The notes: generated by a model from the letters alone, not told the origin. A DNA stretch of 64,000 bases from Chlamydiales bacterium (GCA_024233395.1 JACKPR010000003.1:418746-482745), one strand, 5' to 3'. Shown: positions 7,753-16,751, counted from the stretch's first letter. Made by a program: numbers and translations.

Positions 7753-9165
7753 ATGTCTAGAGTCTTTAACAAAAAACTCATTTCCTTTGCTGTAAGTATC
7801 ATTATCGGGGCATTGATTTGGAATCTTTCTCCTCCTGAAGGGGTAACGTCGCAAGCAATGCATATGTTTGCGATTTTTGTTTTTACAGTCGTTGGTATCA
7901 TTTTACGTCCCGTTCCCATCGGGACTTTTGCAATATTAGGGCTTACTCTTACAGTCACAACTAAGACTCTAACATTCGAACAAGCTTTCAGCGGGTTTGT
8001 TCATCCTATTATTTGGCTTATCGTCATTGCCTTCTTTATTTCAAGAGGTTTTATTAAAACAGGTTTGGGTGAGAGGATTGCCTATATCGTAATCAAATAC
8101 CTTGGAAAAAGTACTCTAGGGATGGCATATGGCCTCCTTTTGACCGATCTTATTCTAGCTCCAGCAATCCCAAGTGTCGTTGCAAGAGTGGGGGGGATTA
8201 TTTACCCCATTGTGACTTCTCTTTCTAAAGCATTTGGAAGCGAGCCTTATAGCCACCCTAGGCGTTTAGGAGCTTTTTTAATGAAAACCATGTTTCAAGG
8301 TTCTGTCATTACGAGTGGAATGTTTATGACGGCCATGGCTGGAAACCCATTGATCGTGGATTTAGCTAAAAGTGTGGGCGTGAATATTACATGGGGATCC
8401 TGGGCCCTGGCAGCATCGGTTCCAGGTCTTGCTTGTTTAATTGTCATTCCTCTTTTTCTTCATAAGTTTTATCCTCCTGAAATTAAAGAAACCCCTGATG
8501 CAAAAAAACTAGCTATTAGTAAACTTAAGGAAATGGGAAAAGTGCGCCTCCAAGAGTGGGTCATGATTTTCTCATTTATCTTGTTAATCACTTTATGGAT
8601 CATTGGTCCCTATATCTCTCTTTCAGCAACTGTTGCAGCCCTCATCGGTTTAGTTCTCCTCCTCCTATCGTCTGTTCTTACTTGGGATGATGTCATTAAA
8701 GAAAAGGGAGCTTGGAATACGTTAATGTGGTTTGCCATTCTAATCATGATGGCGACTTATATCAATAAGTTTGGACTTATTAGCTGGTTTAGTAGTTACA
8801 TGGAAGCCCATGTTGCCGGTTTTCATTGGTTTACAGCATTTATCATTCTTTCGCTTGTTTACTTCTATAGCCACTACTTCTTTGCAAGTATGGTTGCTCA
8901 CATCGGTTCAATGTATTCAGCATTCTTGGTTCTGATGGTTGCCCTAGGAGCTCCTCCTGCAATTTCAGCGCTTACTCTAGGATTCTTCAGTAACCTCATG
9001 GGAGGACTCACTCACTATGGCTGTGGCCCTGCCCCTATTTACTTTGGTTCGGGGTATTTGAAAATCACCGATTGGTGGAAGTTTGGGCTTTATGCCAGTA
9101 TTATTAATATTATCATCTACTTTACGGTAGGAAGTGGGTGGTGGAAAATCCTTGGCCATCTATAA
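7753..9165 (+). CDS. DASS-family 2-oxoglutarate/malate (dicarboxylate) translocator
   Basis: 470 residues with about 11-13 hydrophobic segments, in the divalent anion:sodium symporter family. The layout matches the chloroplast-type 2-oxoglutarate/malate translocator that chlamydiae also carry: an N-terminal helix followed by SPPEGVTSQAMHMFAIF, the FSGFVHPIIWLI region, ILAPAIPSVVARVGGI, and the C-terminal LMGGLTHYGCGPAPIYFGSGY stretch. It probably imports host dicarboxylates into a cell with a partial or host-fed TCA cycle, which fits the aconitase and malic enzyme nearby. The next gene starts directly at its stop (TAA-ATG), so the two are likely translated together. Confidence 0.9.
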   Translation: MSRVFNKKLISFAVSIIIGALIWNLSPPEGVTSQAMHMFAIFVFTVVGIILRPVPIGTFAILGLTLTVTTKTLTFEQAFSGFVHPIIWLIVIAFFISRGFIKTGLGERIAYIVIKYLGKSTLGMAYGLLLTDLILAPAIPSVVARVGGIIYPIVTSLSKAFGSEPYSHPRRLGAFLMKTMFQGSVITSGMFMTAMAGNPLIVDLAKSVGVNITWGSWALAASVPGLACLIVIPLFLHKFYPPEIKETPDAKKLAISKLKEMGKVRLQEWVMIFSFILLITLWIIGPYISLSATVAALIGLVLLLLSSVLTWDDVIKEKGAWNTLMWFAILIMMATYINKFGLISWFSSYMEAHVAGFHWFTAFIILSLVYFYSHYFFASMVAHIGSMYSAFLVLMVALGAPPAISALTLGFFSNLMGGLTHYGCGPAPIYFGSGYLKITDWWKFGLYASIINIIIYFTVGSGWWKILGHL

Positions 9166-9987
9166 ATGGATCCCTTTGAAGCCGATACACATCGTGATTC
9201 AAAAGAGGGTCTTTCCCTTCTTCATCTCGCTGTGATCAAAGACGATCCATCTCTGGTTGAAACCCTTTTAAAAGAAGGTGCAAAAGATCAAGGGGATCGT
9301 TGGGGGATTACCCCTTCTCATCTAACAAAACTCTTAAACCGTTCCAATGCTTTAGTTAAGCCAAATAAAAAATCCATTCTCATTTATCGGAATAGTGATG
9401 AGAAAATTCACAAAATTTCGATTTCTGAGTTCGAAGAAAAGCTTAAAATTACCTATACCGATACCCTTATTTTTGATTCGATCAAAACCATTCATCACGT
9501 TGCGAAAAAATGCGCGCGTAAAATGAAAAAAGAGCCACTAAGGCAAATGAATGCCTGGACTCTTGCTTTGCATAAAAAAGAGCTTGATCAGCCACGTGAG
9601 CATCTCTTCTATATCAAATGGATCAATCGTTATCTTGGCTATGGGGTTTTCGCTGCACAAGATATTCCAGGACTAACCTATATTGGAGAATATACAGGGA
9701 TAGTTAAAAGAAGAAACAATCGAAAAAACCGGTTTAATGACTATGTTTTTAGTTATGATCTCTGCGGCAAAACAACACGTTGGTGTATAGACGCACGCGA
9801 AAAGGGGAATTTTACCCGCTTTTTGAACCATAGTTACCATCCCAACCTCACTTCTCGTTGGATCATTAGAGATGGGATCACCCATATCATCCTTTTTTCA
9901 AACCAGCGGATTTCAAAAGGAAGTCAATTGACCTACTGTTATGGGCCTTGGTATTGGCGGAGCCGCTCTAGTCCTGCACCCCTTTAA
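9166..9987 (+). CDS. Ankyrin-SET domain protein (putative lysine methyltransferase)
   Basis: The N-terminal 45 residues form one or two ankyrin-type repeats (SLLHLAVIKDDPSLVETLLKEGA, then GITPSHL). The C-terminal 120 residues are a SET domain: the SAM-loop GYGVFAAQDI, GEYTG, then FTRFLNHS with the NHS pseudoknot motif, and LTYCYG in place of the usual LTYDYG, which keeps the catalytic Tyr. Chlamydia encodes a SET protein reported to be secreted and to methylate host histones, so a host-directed role is possible. ATG directly follows the stop of the transporter gene. The last 4 nt overlap the convergent small ORF. The domain call is firm; the target is unknown. Confidence 0.88.
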   Translation: MDPFEADTHRDSKEGLSLLHLAVIKDDPSLVETLLKEGAKDQGDRWGITPSHLTKLLNRSNALVKPNKKSILIYRNSDEKIHKISISEFEEKLKITYTDTLIFDSIKTIHHVAKKCARKMKKEPLRQMNAWTLALHKKELDQPREHLFYIKWINRYLGYGVFAAQDIPGLTYIGEYTGIVKRRNNRKNRFNDYVFSYDLCGKTTRWCIDAREKGNFTRFLNHSYHPNLTSRWIIRDGITHIILFSNQRISKGSQLTYCYGPWYWRSRSSPAPL

Positions 9988-10226
9988 CTCACTTTTCTAA
10001 AGGTATGATTACAAAGAGTTTCATGCTTATCTTCGAAACCGAACCAATAACCGCCGCGGTTAAAAGCCTTCTGATCGGCAGTATTCACTTTAATCGCACA
10101 TTGAACTATTTCTTCTTTAGAAAACTCTTCTGAAAGAACAAGTTCTTTAATCGATCTTTTAATGAGGTTTTCAGCTTTCTCTCTTGAATAAGTAGAAGAC
10201 ATGTAATGGTATTGTTGATATATCAC
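9984..10226 (-). CDS. Small hypothetical protein
   Basis: Open frame of 80 codons starting with GTG at 10226 (an ATG lies at 10202). The sequence is mixed and charged, with a helical N-terminal half (SREKAENLIKRSIKELVLSEEF) and no signal or membrane segment. Ribosome-site support is weak (GGGCC before the GTG). It ends 4 nt inside the convergent SET gene and is followed at its 5' side by another small minus-strand ORF with a better ribosome site. I recognise no family. Confidence 0.5.
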   Translation of the reverse strand: MIYQQYHYMSSTYSREKAENLIKRSIKELVLSEEFSKEEIVQCAIKVNTADQKAFNRGGYWFGFEDKHETLCNHTFRKVS

Positions 10227-10274
10227 AGGCCCTATAGGAGCTAAAAGACAAGAAAGCCCAAATTTTGCCCAAGA

Positions 10275-10490
10275 TCACTCATGTTGATAAAGTTCTTTGG
10301 TAACAGTTTGTTTTTCACCATTTTTTAAGATTTCAATAGCAATCTCAACCGTTTTAAGACGAGTTAATCCTTCATAAAAAGAATCCTTTGTTTCAACTCT
10401 TTTTAACCCTTCTTGAATCTCGGGATATAACTCTTCATAAATTGAATCACTGATCACTACTGTGTGATCTGCACTTGAAACACTTTCCAT
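10275..10490 (-). CDS. Small acidic hypothetical protein
   Basis: 71 residues, acidic and probably helical, with no signal peptide. The ATG at 10490 follows AAAAAAGGA at about eight bases, good support for a real start. It lies 48 nt upstream of the 80-codon ORF on the same strand and diverges from aconitase. No known domain is recognised. Confidence 0.55.
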   Translation of the reverse strand: MESVSSADHTVVISDSIYEELYPEIQEGLKRVETKDSFYEGLTRLKTVEIAIEILKNGEKQTVTKELYQHE

Positions 10491-10591
10491 GTATGACGTC
10501 CTTTTTTAAAAATAAGAATTATAAAACCATGAGTTGTTTTTTTCATCTTTTTTTTTGTAACTACAAAATTCTTTAGGGAAAAAAGAGAGAT

Positions 10592-10619
10592 TTGGTATGG
10601 TCCAGAGTTAAGGTATAAA
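10592..10619 (+). promoter_or_regulatory. Probable sigma-70-type promoter of aconitase
   Basis: TTGGTA at 10592-10597 and TATAAA at 10614-10619 are separated by 16 bases. The expected transcription start is near 10626, a few bases before the ATG at 10635, so the leader would be very short; AGGTG at 10622-10626 could be the ribosome site. Confidence 0.4.
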
Positions 10620-10634
10620 ATAGGTGTATTTATT

Positions 10635-12560
10635 ATGGGAAAGAATGTTGCACAAAAACTCATCGAAAGTCATTTAATTGAAGGGAAAATGGTTCCTGGA
10701 GAAGAGATTGGGATCAAGATTGATCACACCTTAACGCAAGATGCAACAGGAACGATGGTGATGCTTGAGCTCGAAGCGATGGGGCTCAAAGAGGCAAAAA
10801 CAGAAGTTTCATGCCAATATGTCGACCATAATATTATTCAAAATGATTTTAAGAACCCTGATGACCATCTCTTCCTATGGAGCGCAACGCGGAAATTTGG
10901 TCTATGGTACAGCAAGCCTGGTAATGGAGTCAGCCACCCTGTTCATATGGAAAAATTGGGGATTCCTGGAAAAACAATGGTGGGTTCTGATAGTCATACA
11001 CCTGCTGCAGGAAGTTTAGGGATGCTTGCAATTGGAACGGGGGGACTTGAAGTTGCTCTTGCCATTGCAGGGGAGCCTTTTTACTTTAAAATGCCCAAAA
11101 TCATGGGAGTCAAGTTGACAGGAAAACTTCCCGACTGGGTGAGTGCTAAAGATGTGATTTTAGAAATGCTCCGTCGCCATGATGTTGCTGGAGGAGTGGG
11201 GAAAATTATCGAATATTATGGGCCTGGACTAGACAACCTTTCTGCGATGGATCGCCATGTCATCACCAATATGGGTGCAGAGCTTGGAGCAACAACCAGT
11301 GTGTTCCCTTCGGACAATGAAACCAAGCGCTTTATGGAACTGCATGGCAGGGGAAAAGATTGGGTTGAAATCAAGGCAGACCCCGATGCGACCTATGATG
11401 AGCATGATGAAATCGACCTTTCAAAGCTTGAGCCTTTGATTGCTTGTCCAAGTAGCCCAGGAAATGTTGTTCCTGTTAGAGAAGTTGCTGGAAAGCCTAT
11501 TTTCCAATCCATGATTGGATCTTCAGCAAATCCCGGTATGAGAGACTTTGCGATTGCAGCAATGATCATTGATGGAAAAAAAGCGCAAGATCAAGTCTCA
11601 TTTGATATCAATCCCACATCAAGACAAATCCTTGAAAACTTGACAACAGGAGGGTATTTAAATCCTCTGATTCGCGCTGGAGCTCGTATTCATCAAGCAG
11701 GTTGTAATGGATGTATTGGAATGGGACAAGCGCCTGCTTCAGGAAAGATCAGTCTGAGAACAAATCCAAGAAACTTTCCAGGACGTTCTGGAACCAAAGA
11801 AGATCAGGTCTATCTGTGTAGTCCTGAAGTTGCTGTAGCCTCTGCCATCACAGGGGTGATCACTGATCCACGTGATTTAGGAATCCCTTATCCCAAGTAT
11901 GAGGAACCAAAAGAGATTGAATTGGTTGAGGAACTTTCTCCTCCAGGAGAAAAAATGGAACTCATTATGGGACCTAATATCAAACCTCTCCCTAAGTTTG
12001 ATCGCTTGGAAGACCATATTGAAGGGCCGGTTCTCTTAAAAATGGGAGACAATATTTCCACTGATGAAATCCTACCTGCAGGAACAAAAGTCCTTCCTTT
12101 TAGAAGCAATATTCCTGAAATCAGTAAATTTACCTTCGGTCAAGTCGATGAATCGTATTATGACAGGGCAATGAAGCATCAGAAAACGGGATCCCTTGTG
12201 ATTGGAGGGAATAACTATGGACAAGGATCGAGTCGTGAACATGCGGCCATTTCACCCCGTTATTTAGGAGTCAGGGCCGTCATTGCAAAAAGTTATGCCC
12301 GGATTCACCGTAAAAATCTTTGCAACTTTGGAATCCTTCCCCTTACTTTTGTAAACCCTGCCGATCATGATAAAATTTCTCAAGAAGACATTATTGAAAT
12401 CAAAGATGTCAGAAAGCACATCGAAAAAGATAATGAATTTGAAGTCTTCAATAAAACAAAAAATGAGAGCTATAAAGTTGCCCACAGTCTCACCGAAAGA
12501 GAGCGTCATTCGATTCTTGCAGGAGGACTGATCAATATTGCCCTGGAGAAACATAAATGA
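10635..12560 (+). CDS. acn: Aconitate hydratase (short, about 640-residue type)
   Basis: Isomerises citrate and isocitrate via a 4Fe-4S cluster. At 641 residues it belongs to the short aconitase group rather than the 890-residue AcnA or AcnB. Visible are the VGSDSHTPAAGSLGMLAIGTGG segment with the substrate-site residues, a Cys in IACPSS, the CNGCIGMG cluster motif that supplies two Cys ligands, and the C-terminal swivel-domain motif GSSREHAA. Chlamydiaceae lack this enzyme, while environmental chlamydiae have a fuller TCA cycle, so it helps place the organism. The stop overlaps the next ATG (ATGA). Confidence 0.94.
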   Translation: MGKNVAQKLIESHLIEGKMVPGEEIGIKIDHTLTQDATGTMVMLELEAMGLKEAKTEVSCQYVDHNIIQNDFKNPDDHLFLWSATRKFGLWYSKPGNGVSHPVHMEKLGIPGKTMVGSDSHTPAAGSLGMLAIGTGGLEVALAIAGEPFYFKMPKIMGVKLTGKLPDWVSAKDVILEMLRRHDVAGGVGKIIEYYGPGLDNLSAMDRHVITNMGAELGATTSVFPSDNETKRFMELHGRGKDWVEIKADPDATYDEHDEIDLSKLEPLIACPSSPGNVVPVREVAGKPIFQSMIGSSANPGMRDFAIAAMIIDGKKAQDQVSFDINPTSRQILENLTTGGYLNPLIRAGARIHQAGCNGCIGMGQAPASGKISLRTNPRNFPGRSGTKEDQVYLCSPEVAVASAITGVITDPRDLGIPYPKYEEPKEIELVEELSPPGEKMELIMGPNIKPLPKFDRLEDHIEGPVLLKMGDNISTDEILPAGTKVLPFRSNIPEISKFTFGQVDESYYDRAMKHQKTGSLVIGGNNYGQGSSREHAAISPRYLGVRAVIAKSYARIHRKNLCNFGILPLTFVNPADHDKISQEDIIEIKDVRKHIEKDNEFEVFNKTKNESYKVAHSLTERERHSILAGGLINIALEKHK

Positions 12561-12910
12561 TCCTTTTTATTGTCCGTGTCATTATTACAACAATTGTTGT
12601 CCTTATCTGCGCTCATTTCCTTCCAGGGTTAGAAGTAAAAAATAATTTTGACGCTATCCTATTTGGCCTAATATTGGCCATTATCAACTCGATTATACGG
12701 CCAATTTTAACCCTTCTTACCCTTCCTATTACCATTTTCACCCTAGGGCTCTTTCTCCTGGTGATCAATGGGTTTACCTTCTGGCTTGCCAGCGAGCTCT
12801 CGTATGGGGTCCATATTTCGACCTTCTGGGGCGCCTTCTGGGGGGGACTGATCATCTGGGTCACCGGAATTTTCACGAACCGGCTCATATGGAGCTCTAA
12901 TAATTACTGA
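12557..12910 (+). CDS. Small membrane protein, phage-holin-4/YvlD-like
   Basis: 117 residues with four hydrophobic segments and almost no soluble loop. The NSIIRPILTLLTLPITIFTLGLF stretch, with conserved N, RP and LP positions, is the signature of the YvlD (DUF360) membrane family that databases label as holin family 4; no phage genes lie nearby, so lysis is not implied. The start overlaps the aconitase stop as ATGA, which makes co-translation likely. Function in the family is not established. Confidence 0.8.
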   Translation: MILFIVRVIITTIVVLICAHFLPGLEVKNNFDAILFGLILAIINSIIRPILTLLTLPITIFTLGLFLLVINGFTFWLASELSYGVHISTFWGAFWGGLIIWVTGIFTNRLIWSSNNY

Positions 12911-12954
12911 TTACCAGCTATTTGCAACTTAATATACTAATTAATAATAATTTG

Positions 12955-12963
12955 TGTTATAAT
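12955..12963 (+). promoter_or_regulatory. Extended -10 promoter of the cysteine-peptidase-like gene
   Basis: TGT-TATAAT, a perfect -10 hexamer preceded by an extended TGn, lies 34 nt before the ATG at 12998 in an AT-rich intergenic stretch. No -35 at proper spacing is seen. The same motif precedes the genes starting at 23151 (minus) and 59922. Confidence 0.55.
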
Positions 12964-12997
12964 AGTATAATAATTTCAAAAAAGTAGGGGTAATAAA

Positions 12998-15007
12998 ATG
13001 AGCATGACTAGTCCAATTCAGTCTAGTTTAGATAGTCTTTCTGTCCGAATTGCCACCATTAATGATCCATCTCAAACAAATCCAGAACGATTTGTGATAA
13101 TTCAGTCTGAACTGGAAGCTTTAGGAAGGCAAATCACTGAAAGTGAAGGAAATCTAGCCTATCTTGAACGATTTACTACGATTCATGACCAATTTAGAGC
13201 AGCCTGCGAAGTTTCACAAAAACAACGTGCAGCATCAAGTGGGATGGGATCTCGCTCTGTAAAACATAGCCCCTCAAGTCAGTTAGTTGGTAGCTCTCGC
13301 CTAGGTCCAGCAGATCGAATGGCGCCAGGGATCCCTATATCACCAGAAGCACAAAGCACCATTGGGTCGATCAACCAGTGGACTGACAGAAGTCCTCATG
13401 CTCCAATATTTAGTCAATACAATAGAAACACTTGCCCGTGCACTTCTTTTGCATTCATTTCTCGTTTCTTAAACCATGGAAATACAGGTTTAGACTCAGG
13501 GATGGTCGATACTGTGATTAGAATTGGACAAGACCGTTACATCGAAAAAATTGCTGAAAGACGAAGAGAACTCAGCAGCGTAGTGATCCCCCTTGAGCTT
13601 AGATCCGAAACCCGGGGAACTATGTTGGCACCTGGAGAAGCTTATGGAGCATTCGAATCTGTTTTGGGCGAACGTCCGCACTCCCCAAAGGCCTTTATTC
13701 TGGTGGATCTTGATCCTCGAATCGAAGGAAGGCTCACAGGACTATTAAGTCAGTCAATCATTGATGAAGCGGCCCGCCAAGGTGGAAGAGTTAAGGTACC
13801 TCTTAAAGTTAATGGAATCACTTTTTATGCCTTGTTTGAAGTCACTAGAGATAGAATCACATCTTCACTTTGCAATATTGAGGGTGTTCCTTTCCCTGGA
13901 ACAACAAGCTCCTTTCGAAATACAGCAAGAGGTATTGCAATGACCTCTAAATCTCTAATCGAATTAATGACAACTGAATGTAGAAAAAACCAGCTTGCAG
14001 ACTTTATTGAAAAATCTCTCGTTCCATTAACAGAATTTCACCCTTCTCGCAGAGTTGCATCAACGATTACAATCAATGGTCAAATCATGGCAATTGGAGT
14101 AGAAGCTAGTGGTCCTAGAGACAATCCAACAATTAGAGTAACACTCTTTGATTCTCATGGTAATCCTCGCTTAACAGGATCTCCAAATGGTTTCGTTTAT
14201 CAAGTCGAAGGCGTGAATAGAGCAGCTGATGTTCTTCTTCGAATGATGCATGTTCAAAAAGATAGAGCGATTGAAATTCGTGGTGCTGTATCAGAAGCAC
14301 AATTAAAAATGATACGAGGCGATATAGGGGAAGTCAATGAAGTCGGTTCTTATATCGTTCTTCCTAGAGAAGAGCATGTTTCTTTTGGAGAAGCCCCTGT
14401 TGTTGCGCGAGATTCCGATGTAGTCGGCGTTGGATCAAGAGCTCATCATCAAGAAGAAGAAGAGCATAAAGGCGCTGGAAGTGTCGTTTCTTCTCCAGTT
14501 ATTTCAAGAGAAGCTCAAAGAGAAGTCCCTTCTCGTTTACCCTCTGGAATTGGTGAACAACAGTCTCTACCAGTATCTGACCGACTCCCATCCTCTGCAC
14601 CTCCTATCCCTGTTGTTTCTAGAGAGGATGAACGTAGGGAACCTCCTCGTTTACCCTCTGGAATTGAAGAGCAGCGGGCTGAAGCCTTAAGAACTCCTCA
14701 ACCTTCTTCTCCTCCTGCAGATCAGGACTCTATTTTCGTAAGAAGACTCGCGGCAGGATTAAGTAAATCACTTCTTCCTCAAGCAATGGCGCAAAAAGAT
14801 GGAACAATCCTCATCCCTCTTACAATGAAAGGAAAAGTTTATAATATTCTTCTTGAAGTCCGTGGCAAAGAAATAGTATCAGCCCTTTGCTCTCCTGAAG
14901 GTATTCCTAATCCTGAAACACAAAATACCTTTTCAAATGATGAAGAAGGAATCGCAAGGACTGCTAAAGCCCTAGTTGGACTGATGATCGCAGAATCGAA
15001 AAAGTAA
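12998..15007 (+). CDS. Putative secreted papain-fold cysteine peptidase (deubiquitinase-like) with duplicated domain
   Basis: 669 residues, no signal peptide, no family recognised with certainty. Features: (1) QYNRNTCPCTSFAF around residues 140-153, with Gln140 and Cys146/Cys148, then LFDSHGN at 383-389 with Asp385 and His387. This Gln, Cys, Asp-x-His order recalls the papain-fold USP of herpesvirus tegument proteins. (2) A module at about 242-327 recurs at about 585-665: paired positions include VPLK/IPLT, FEVT/LEVR, SSLCNIEG/SALCSPEG, GIAMTSKSL/GIARTAKAL. (3) Between them a Pro/Ser/Glu-rich linker holds two copies of a VSRE...RLPSGI..QQ unit. A strong extended -10 and an AGGGG site precede the start. 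A type III secreted effector is my inference. Confidence 0.65.
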   Translation: MSMTSPIQSSLDSLSVRIATINDPSQTNPERFVIIQSELEALGRQITESEGNLAYLERFTTIHDQFRAACEVSQKQRAASSGMGSRSVKHSPSSQLVGSSRLGPADRMAPGIPISPEAQSTIGSINQWTDRSPHAPIFSQYNRNTCPCTSFAFISRFLNHGNTGLDSGMVDTVIRIGQDRYIEKIAERRRELSSVVIPLELRSETRGTMLAPGEAYGAFESVLGERPHSPKAFILVDLDPRIEGRLTGLLSQSIIDEAARQGGRVKVPLKVNGITFYALFEVTRDRITSSLCNIEGVPFPGTTSSFRNTARGIAMTSKSLIELMTTECRKNQLADFIEKSLVPLTEFHPSRRVASTITINGQIMAIGVEASGPRDNPTIRVTLFDSHGNPRLTGSPNGFVYQVEGVNRAADVLLRMMHVQKDRAIEIRGAVSEAQLKMIRGDIGEVNEVGSYIVLPREEHVSFGEAPVVARDSDVVGVGSRAHHQEEEEHKGAGSVVSSPVISREAQREVPSRLPSGIGEQQSLPVSDRLPSSAPPIPVVSREDERREPPRLPSGIEEQRAEALRTPQPSSPPADQDSIFVRRLAAGLSKSLLPQAMAQKDGTILIPLTMKGKVYNILLEVRGKEIVSALCSPEGIPNPETQNTFSNDEEGIARTAKALVGLMIAESKK

Positions 15008-15028
15008 TAAGTCTCGTTAACAGAATGT

Positions 15029-15060
15029 ATGAACCTATCCTGAATTAAAGATAGGTTCAT
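15029..15060. repeat. Short palindromic element, TGAACCTATCC family
   Basis: ATGAACCTATC and GATAGGTTCAT form a perfect 11-bp inverted repeat around a 10-base loop (CTGAATTAAA). It lies 22 nt after the stop of the cysteine-peptidase-like gene and may terminate its transcript. The termini are the same as those of the longer elements at 45754, 57385 and 32382. Confidence 0.8.
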
Positions 15061-15094
15061 TGATAAACATTTCTTAACGAAAAAAAATCTTTAT

Positions 15095-15133
15095 GCTACG
15101 CTCCTGAACTTAATAAAAGTACGGGAGCATAGC
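15095..15133 (+). promoter_or_regulatory. Leader hairpin that could cover the ribosome site of the lipoprotein gene
   Basis: GCTACGCTCC (15095-15104) pairs with GGGAGCATAGC (15123-15133) through 9 of 10 positions, with a loop of about 18 bases. GGGAG is the only Shine-Dalgarno-like sequence before the ATG at 15137, so the fold would hide it. Structure is seen in the sequence; a regulatory role is inferred. Confidence 0.45.
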
Positions 15134-15136
15134 CAC

Positions 15137-16264
15137 ATGAGAAAAGTTCTTTTCATCCTTACCATCAGCACTCTATTTCTTTCAGGTTGTCATGTTTCAA
15201 GTCGTACTGCAATGTATGGAAGTGGAGGAAGAACTTCTTATAATGTTGCCGCACAAAACACCACCAACCAAGAGCTCCTACTCAATCTTGTCCGTCTCAG
15301 ATATTCTGATACTCCTTATTTTTTAGAACTCAATGGCATTACAACACAGTTTAATTTTTCATCAAAACTCAATTCGACGATTAAACTTCCCGGTTTCGAC
15401 AATGATAATCCAGCTTCTGTAGGAGGGGAGTTAGGATGGTCTAATCAACCTACCATTCAATATTCACCTTTAGAAGGGAAAGACTTTGCTATTCAGATGA
15501 TGCAGCCATTAGATCTTAGGATTATTCAAGGTCTTGTTTTTACAGGATGGGATGTCGACCGTGTCTTTAGACTGCTGATTCAAAATATGGCTGACATTCC
15601 TAATGCTAGCGCAGCTTCTGGCCCAGTTCCGACTAAAGCTCCTCATTACAGAAAGTTCTTTGAGTGTCTAGAACTTCTGCGCCACTTTCAATCATTAGGA
15701 GTGCTCCAAATCGGTGTTCGTTACATACCACCTGAAGGAAGTAAAGGAGTTTCTGAAGAGGAAGCTTGTGAAAGAAGGCCGAATGCAATCCAAATCTCTT
15801 TCCCAGCTAATGGTAGTGAATCGGACCGCTTAGCAGATCTTCTAGAGGGGATAAAAAAGAGTAAAGGACGTTATGTTTTAAACATGCGACAAGCCTTCAA
15901 TGAAGAAGCCTCATTGGGTCTTATGACCCGCTCACTCTTGGGAACGATGTACTACCTTAGCCTAGGCGTTAAAGTCCCTCCTAAAGATATTGCAGCTGGA
16001 ACTGTTGCGATGACTCTCAACGATGATGGAACACTTTTTGATTGGCATCATGTGATTGGGGATCTTATGTGTATCAATTGGAGCTACCGTCAACCCGATA
16101 ACTATTATCTTGCTGTTCCCTACAGAGGATACTGGTTCTTCATCGATGATAGTGATATTAGCTCTAAGAGAACCTTTGTTCTTTTGCAGCAGATTTATAA
16201 TCTTCAAGCGAAGCAACAGGAAAAAGAAGGACCTTTACTTACAATCCCTCTAGGAGCTCCTTAA
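15137..16264 (+). CDS. Putative outer-envelope lipoprotein of unknown function
   Basis: 375 residues with a lipoprotein signal peptide: a basic start, a hydrophobic stretch and the lipobox LSGC, so Cys18 should be lipidated and the mature chain begins CHVSSRTAMYGS. The mature part is a single soluble domain with AAQNTTNQELLLNLVRLRYSDTPYFLEL near the start, a segment resembling unnamed lipoproteins from several Gram-negative bacteria, and a C-terminal FIDDSDISSKRTFVLL segment. No catalytic motif is seen. Lies between two effector-type genes; expressed from its own leader with a possible SD-masking hairpin. Confidence 0.75.
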   Translation: MRKVLFILTISTLFLSGCHVSSRTAMYGSGGRTSYNVAAQNTTNQELLLNLVRLRYSDTPYFLELNGITTQFNFSSKLNSTIKLPGFDNDNPASVGGELGWSNQPTIQYSPLEGKDFAIQMMQPLDLRIIQGLVFTGWDVDRVFRLLIQNMADIPNASAASGPVPTKAPHYRKFFECLELLRHFQSLGVLQIGVRYIPPEGSKGVSEEEACERRPNAIQISFPANGSESDRLADLLEGIKKSKGRYVLNMRQAFNEEASLGLMTRSLLGTMYYLSLGVKVPPKDIAAGTVAMTLNDDGTLFDWHHVIGDLMCINWSYRQPDNYYLAVPYRGYWFFIDDSDISSKRTFVLLQQIYNLQAKQQEKEGPLLTIPLGAP

Positions 16265-16318
16265 CCGGTTTCTAAGACATCAATATTTGGAAATCGCTCT
16301 CTTATCCTACCTTCTTCT

Positions 16319-16573
16319 TCAGAACAAAGTTTTTGTCCTGAAATTGAAAGAAGACGAAGCCCCTGAAGGATTTAGAATATCGAACTTTTTTTTCCCAGCC
16401 TGATTCAATCCATTTTCATGAACGTGATAACATTTCGTAGCAAATGGGGAGGATAAAACCCCGTCGATGCCCACATCATACAAAGCCCATAACACTTTAT
16501 TTAATGCTGATGGATAGTCACGGTCTCGATCCATTGGCTGAAAGAAAGGAATTTTTGTAATACTTATTGCCAT
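16319..16573 (-). CDS. Possible small protein or gene remnant
   Basis: 84 codons. The ATG at 16573 is preceded by GAGGTG at eight bases, good support for translation. The protein has no signal peptide or known motif; the sequence is mixed and ends SSFNFRTKTLF. It sits between the lipoprotein gene and the autotransporter end, with 178 bases of AT-rich sequence to the autotransporter gene in which I see nothing further. Could be a real small gene or the 5' part of a decayed one. Confidence 0.4.
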   Translation of the reverse strand: MAISITKIPFFQPMDRDRDYPSALNKVLWALYDVGIDGVLSSPFATKCYHVHENGLNQAGKKKFDILNPSGASSSFNFRTKTLF

Positions 16574-16751
16574 ATAAGCCCCACCTCAATTTAAATCAGG
16601 AACAGTATAGAGCAATTAAAGGTTTTTCTCAACAGAAAGGGCTAACCCACTCTATAAAAAGTATTTATTTCAAACATAACATTAATTATCAGACGTTATA
16701 AGAATGTCCGAAAGTTCCTCCCCCTGCATAAAAGACTCTCTTCAAACTCTT

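Noticed and set aside
12557..12910. Phage holin gene as evidence of a prophage
   Set aside because: The family label is historical; no other phage gene is near, and the gene is coupled to aconitase.
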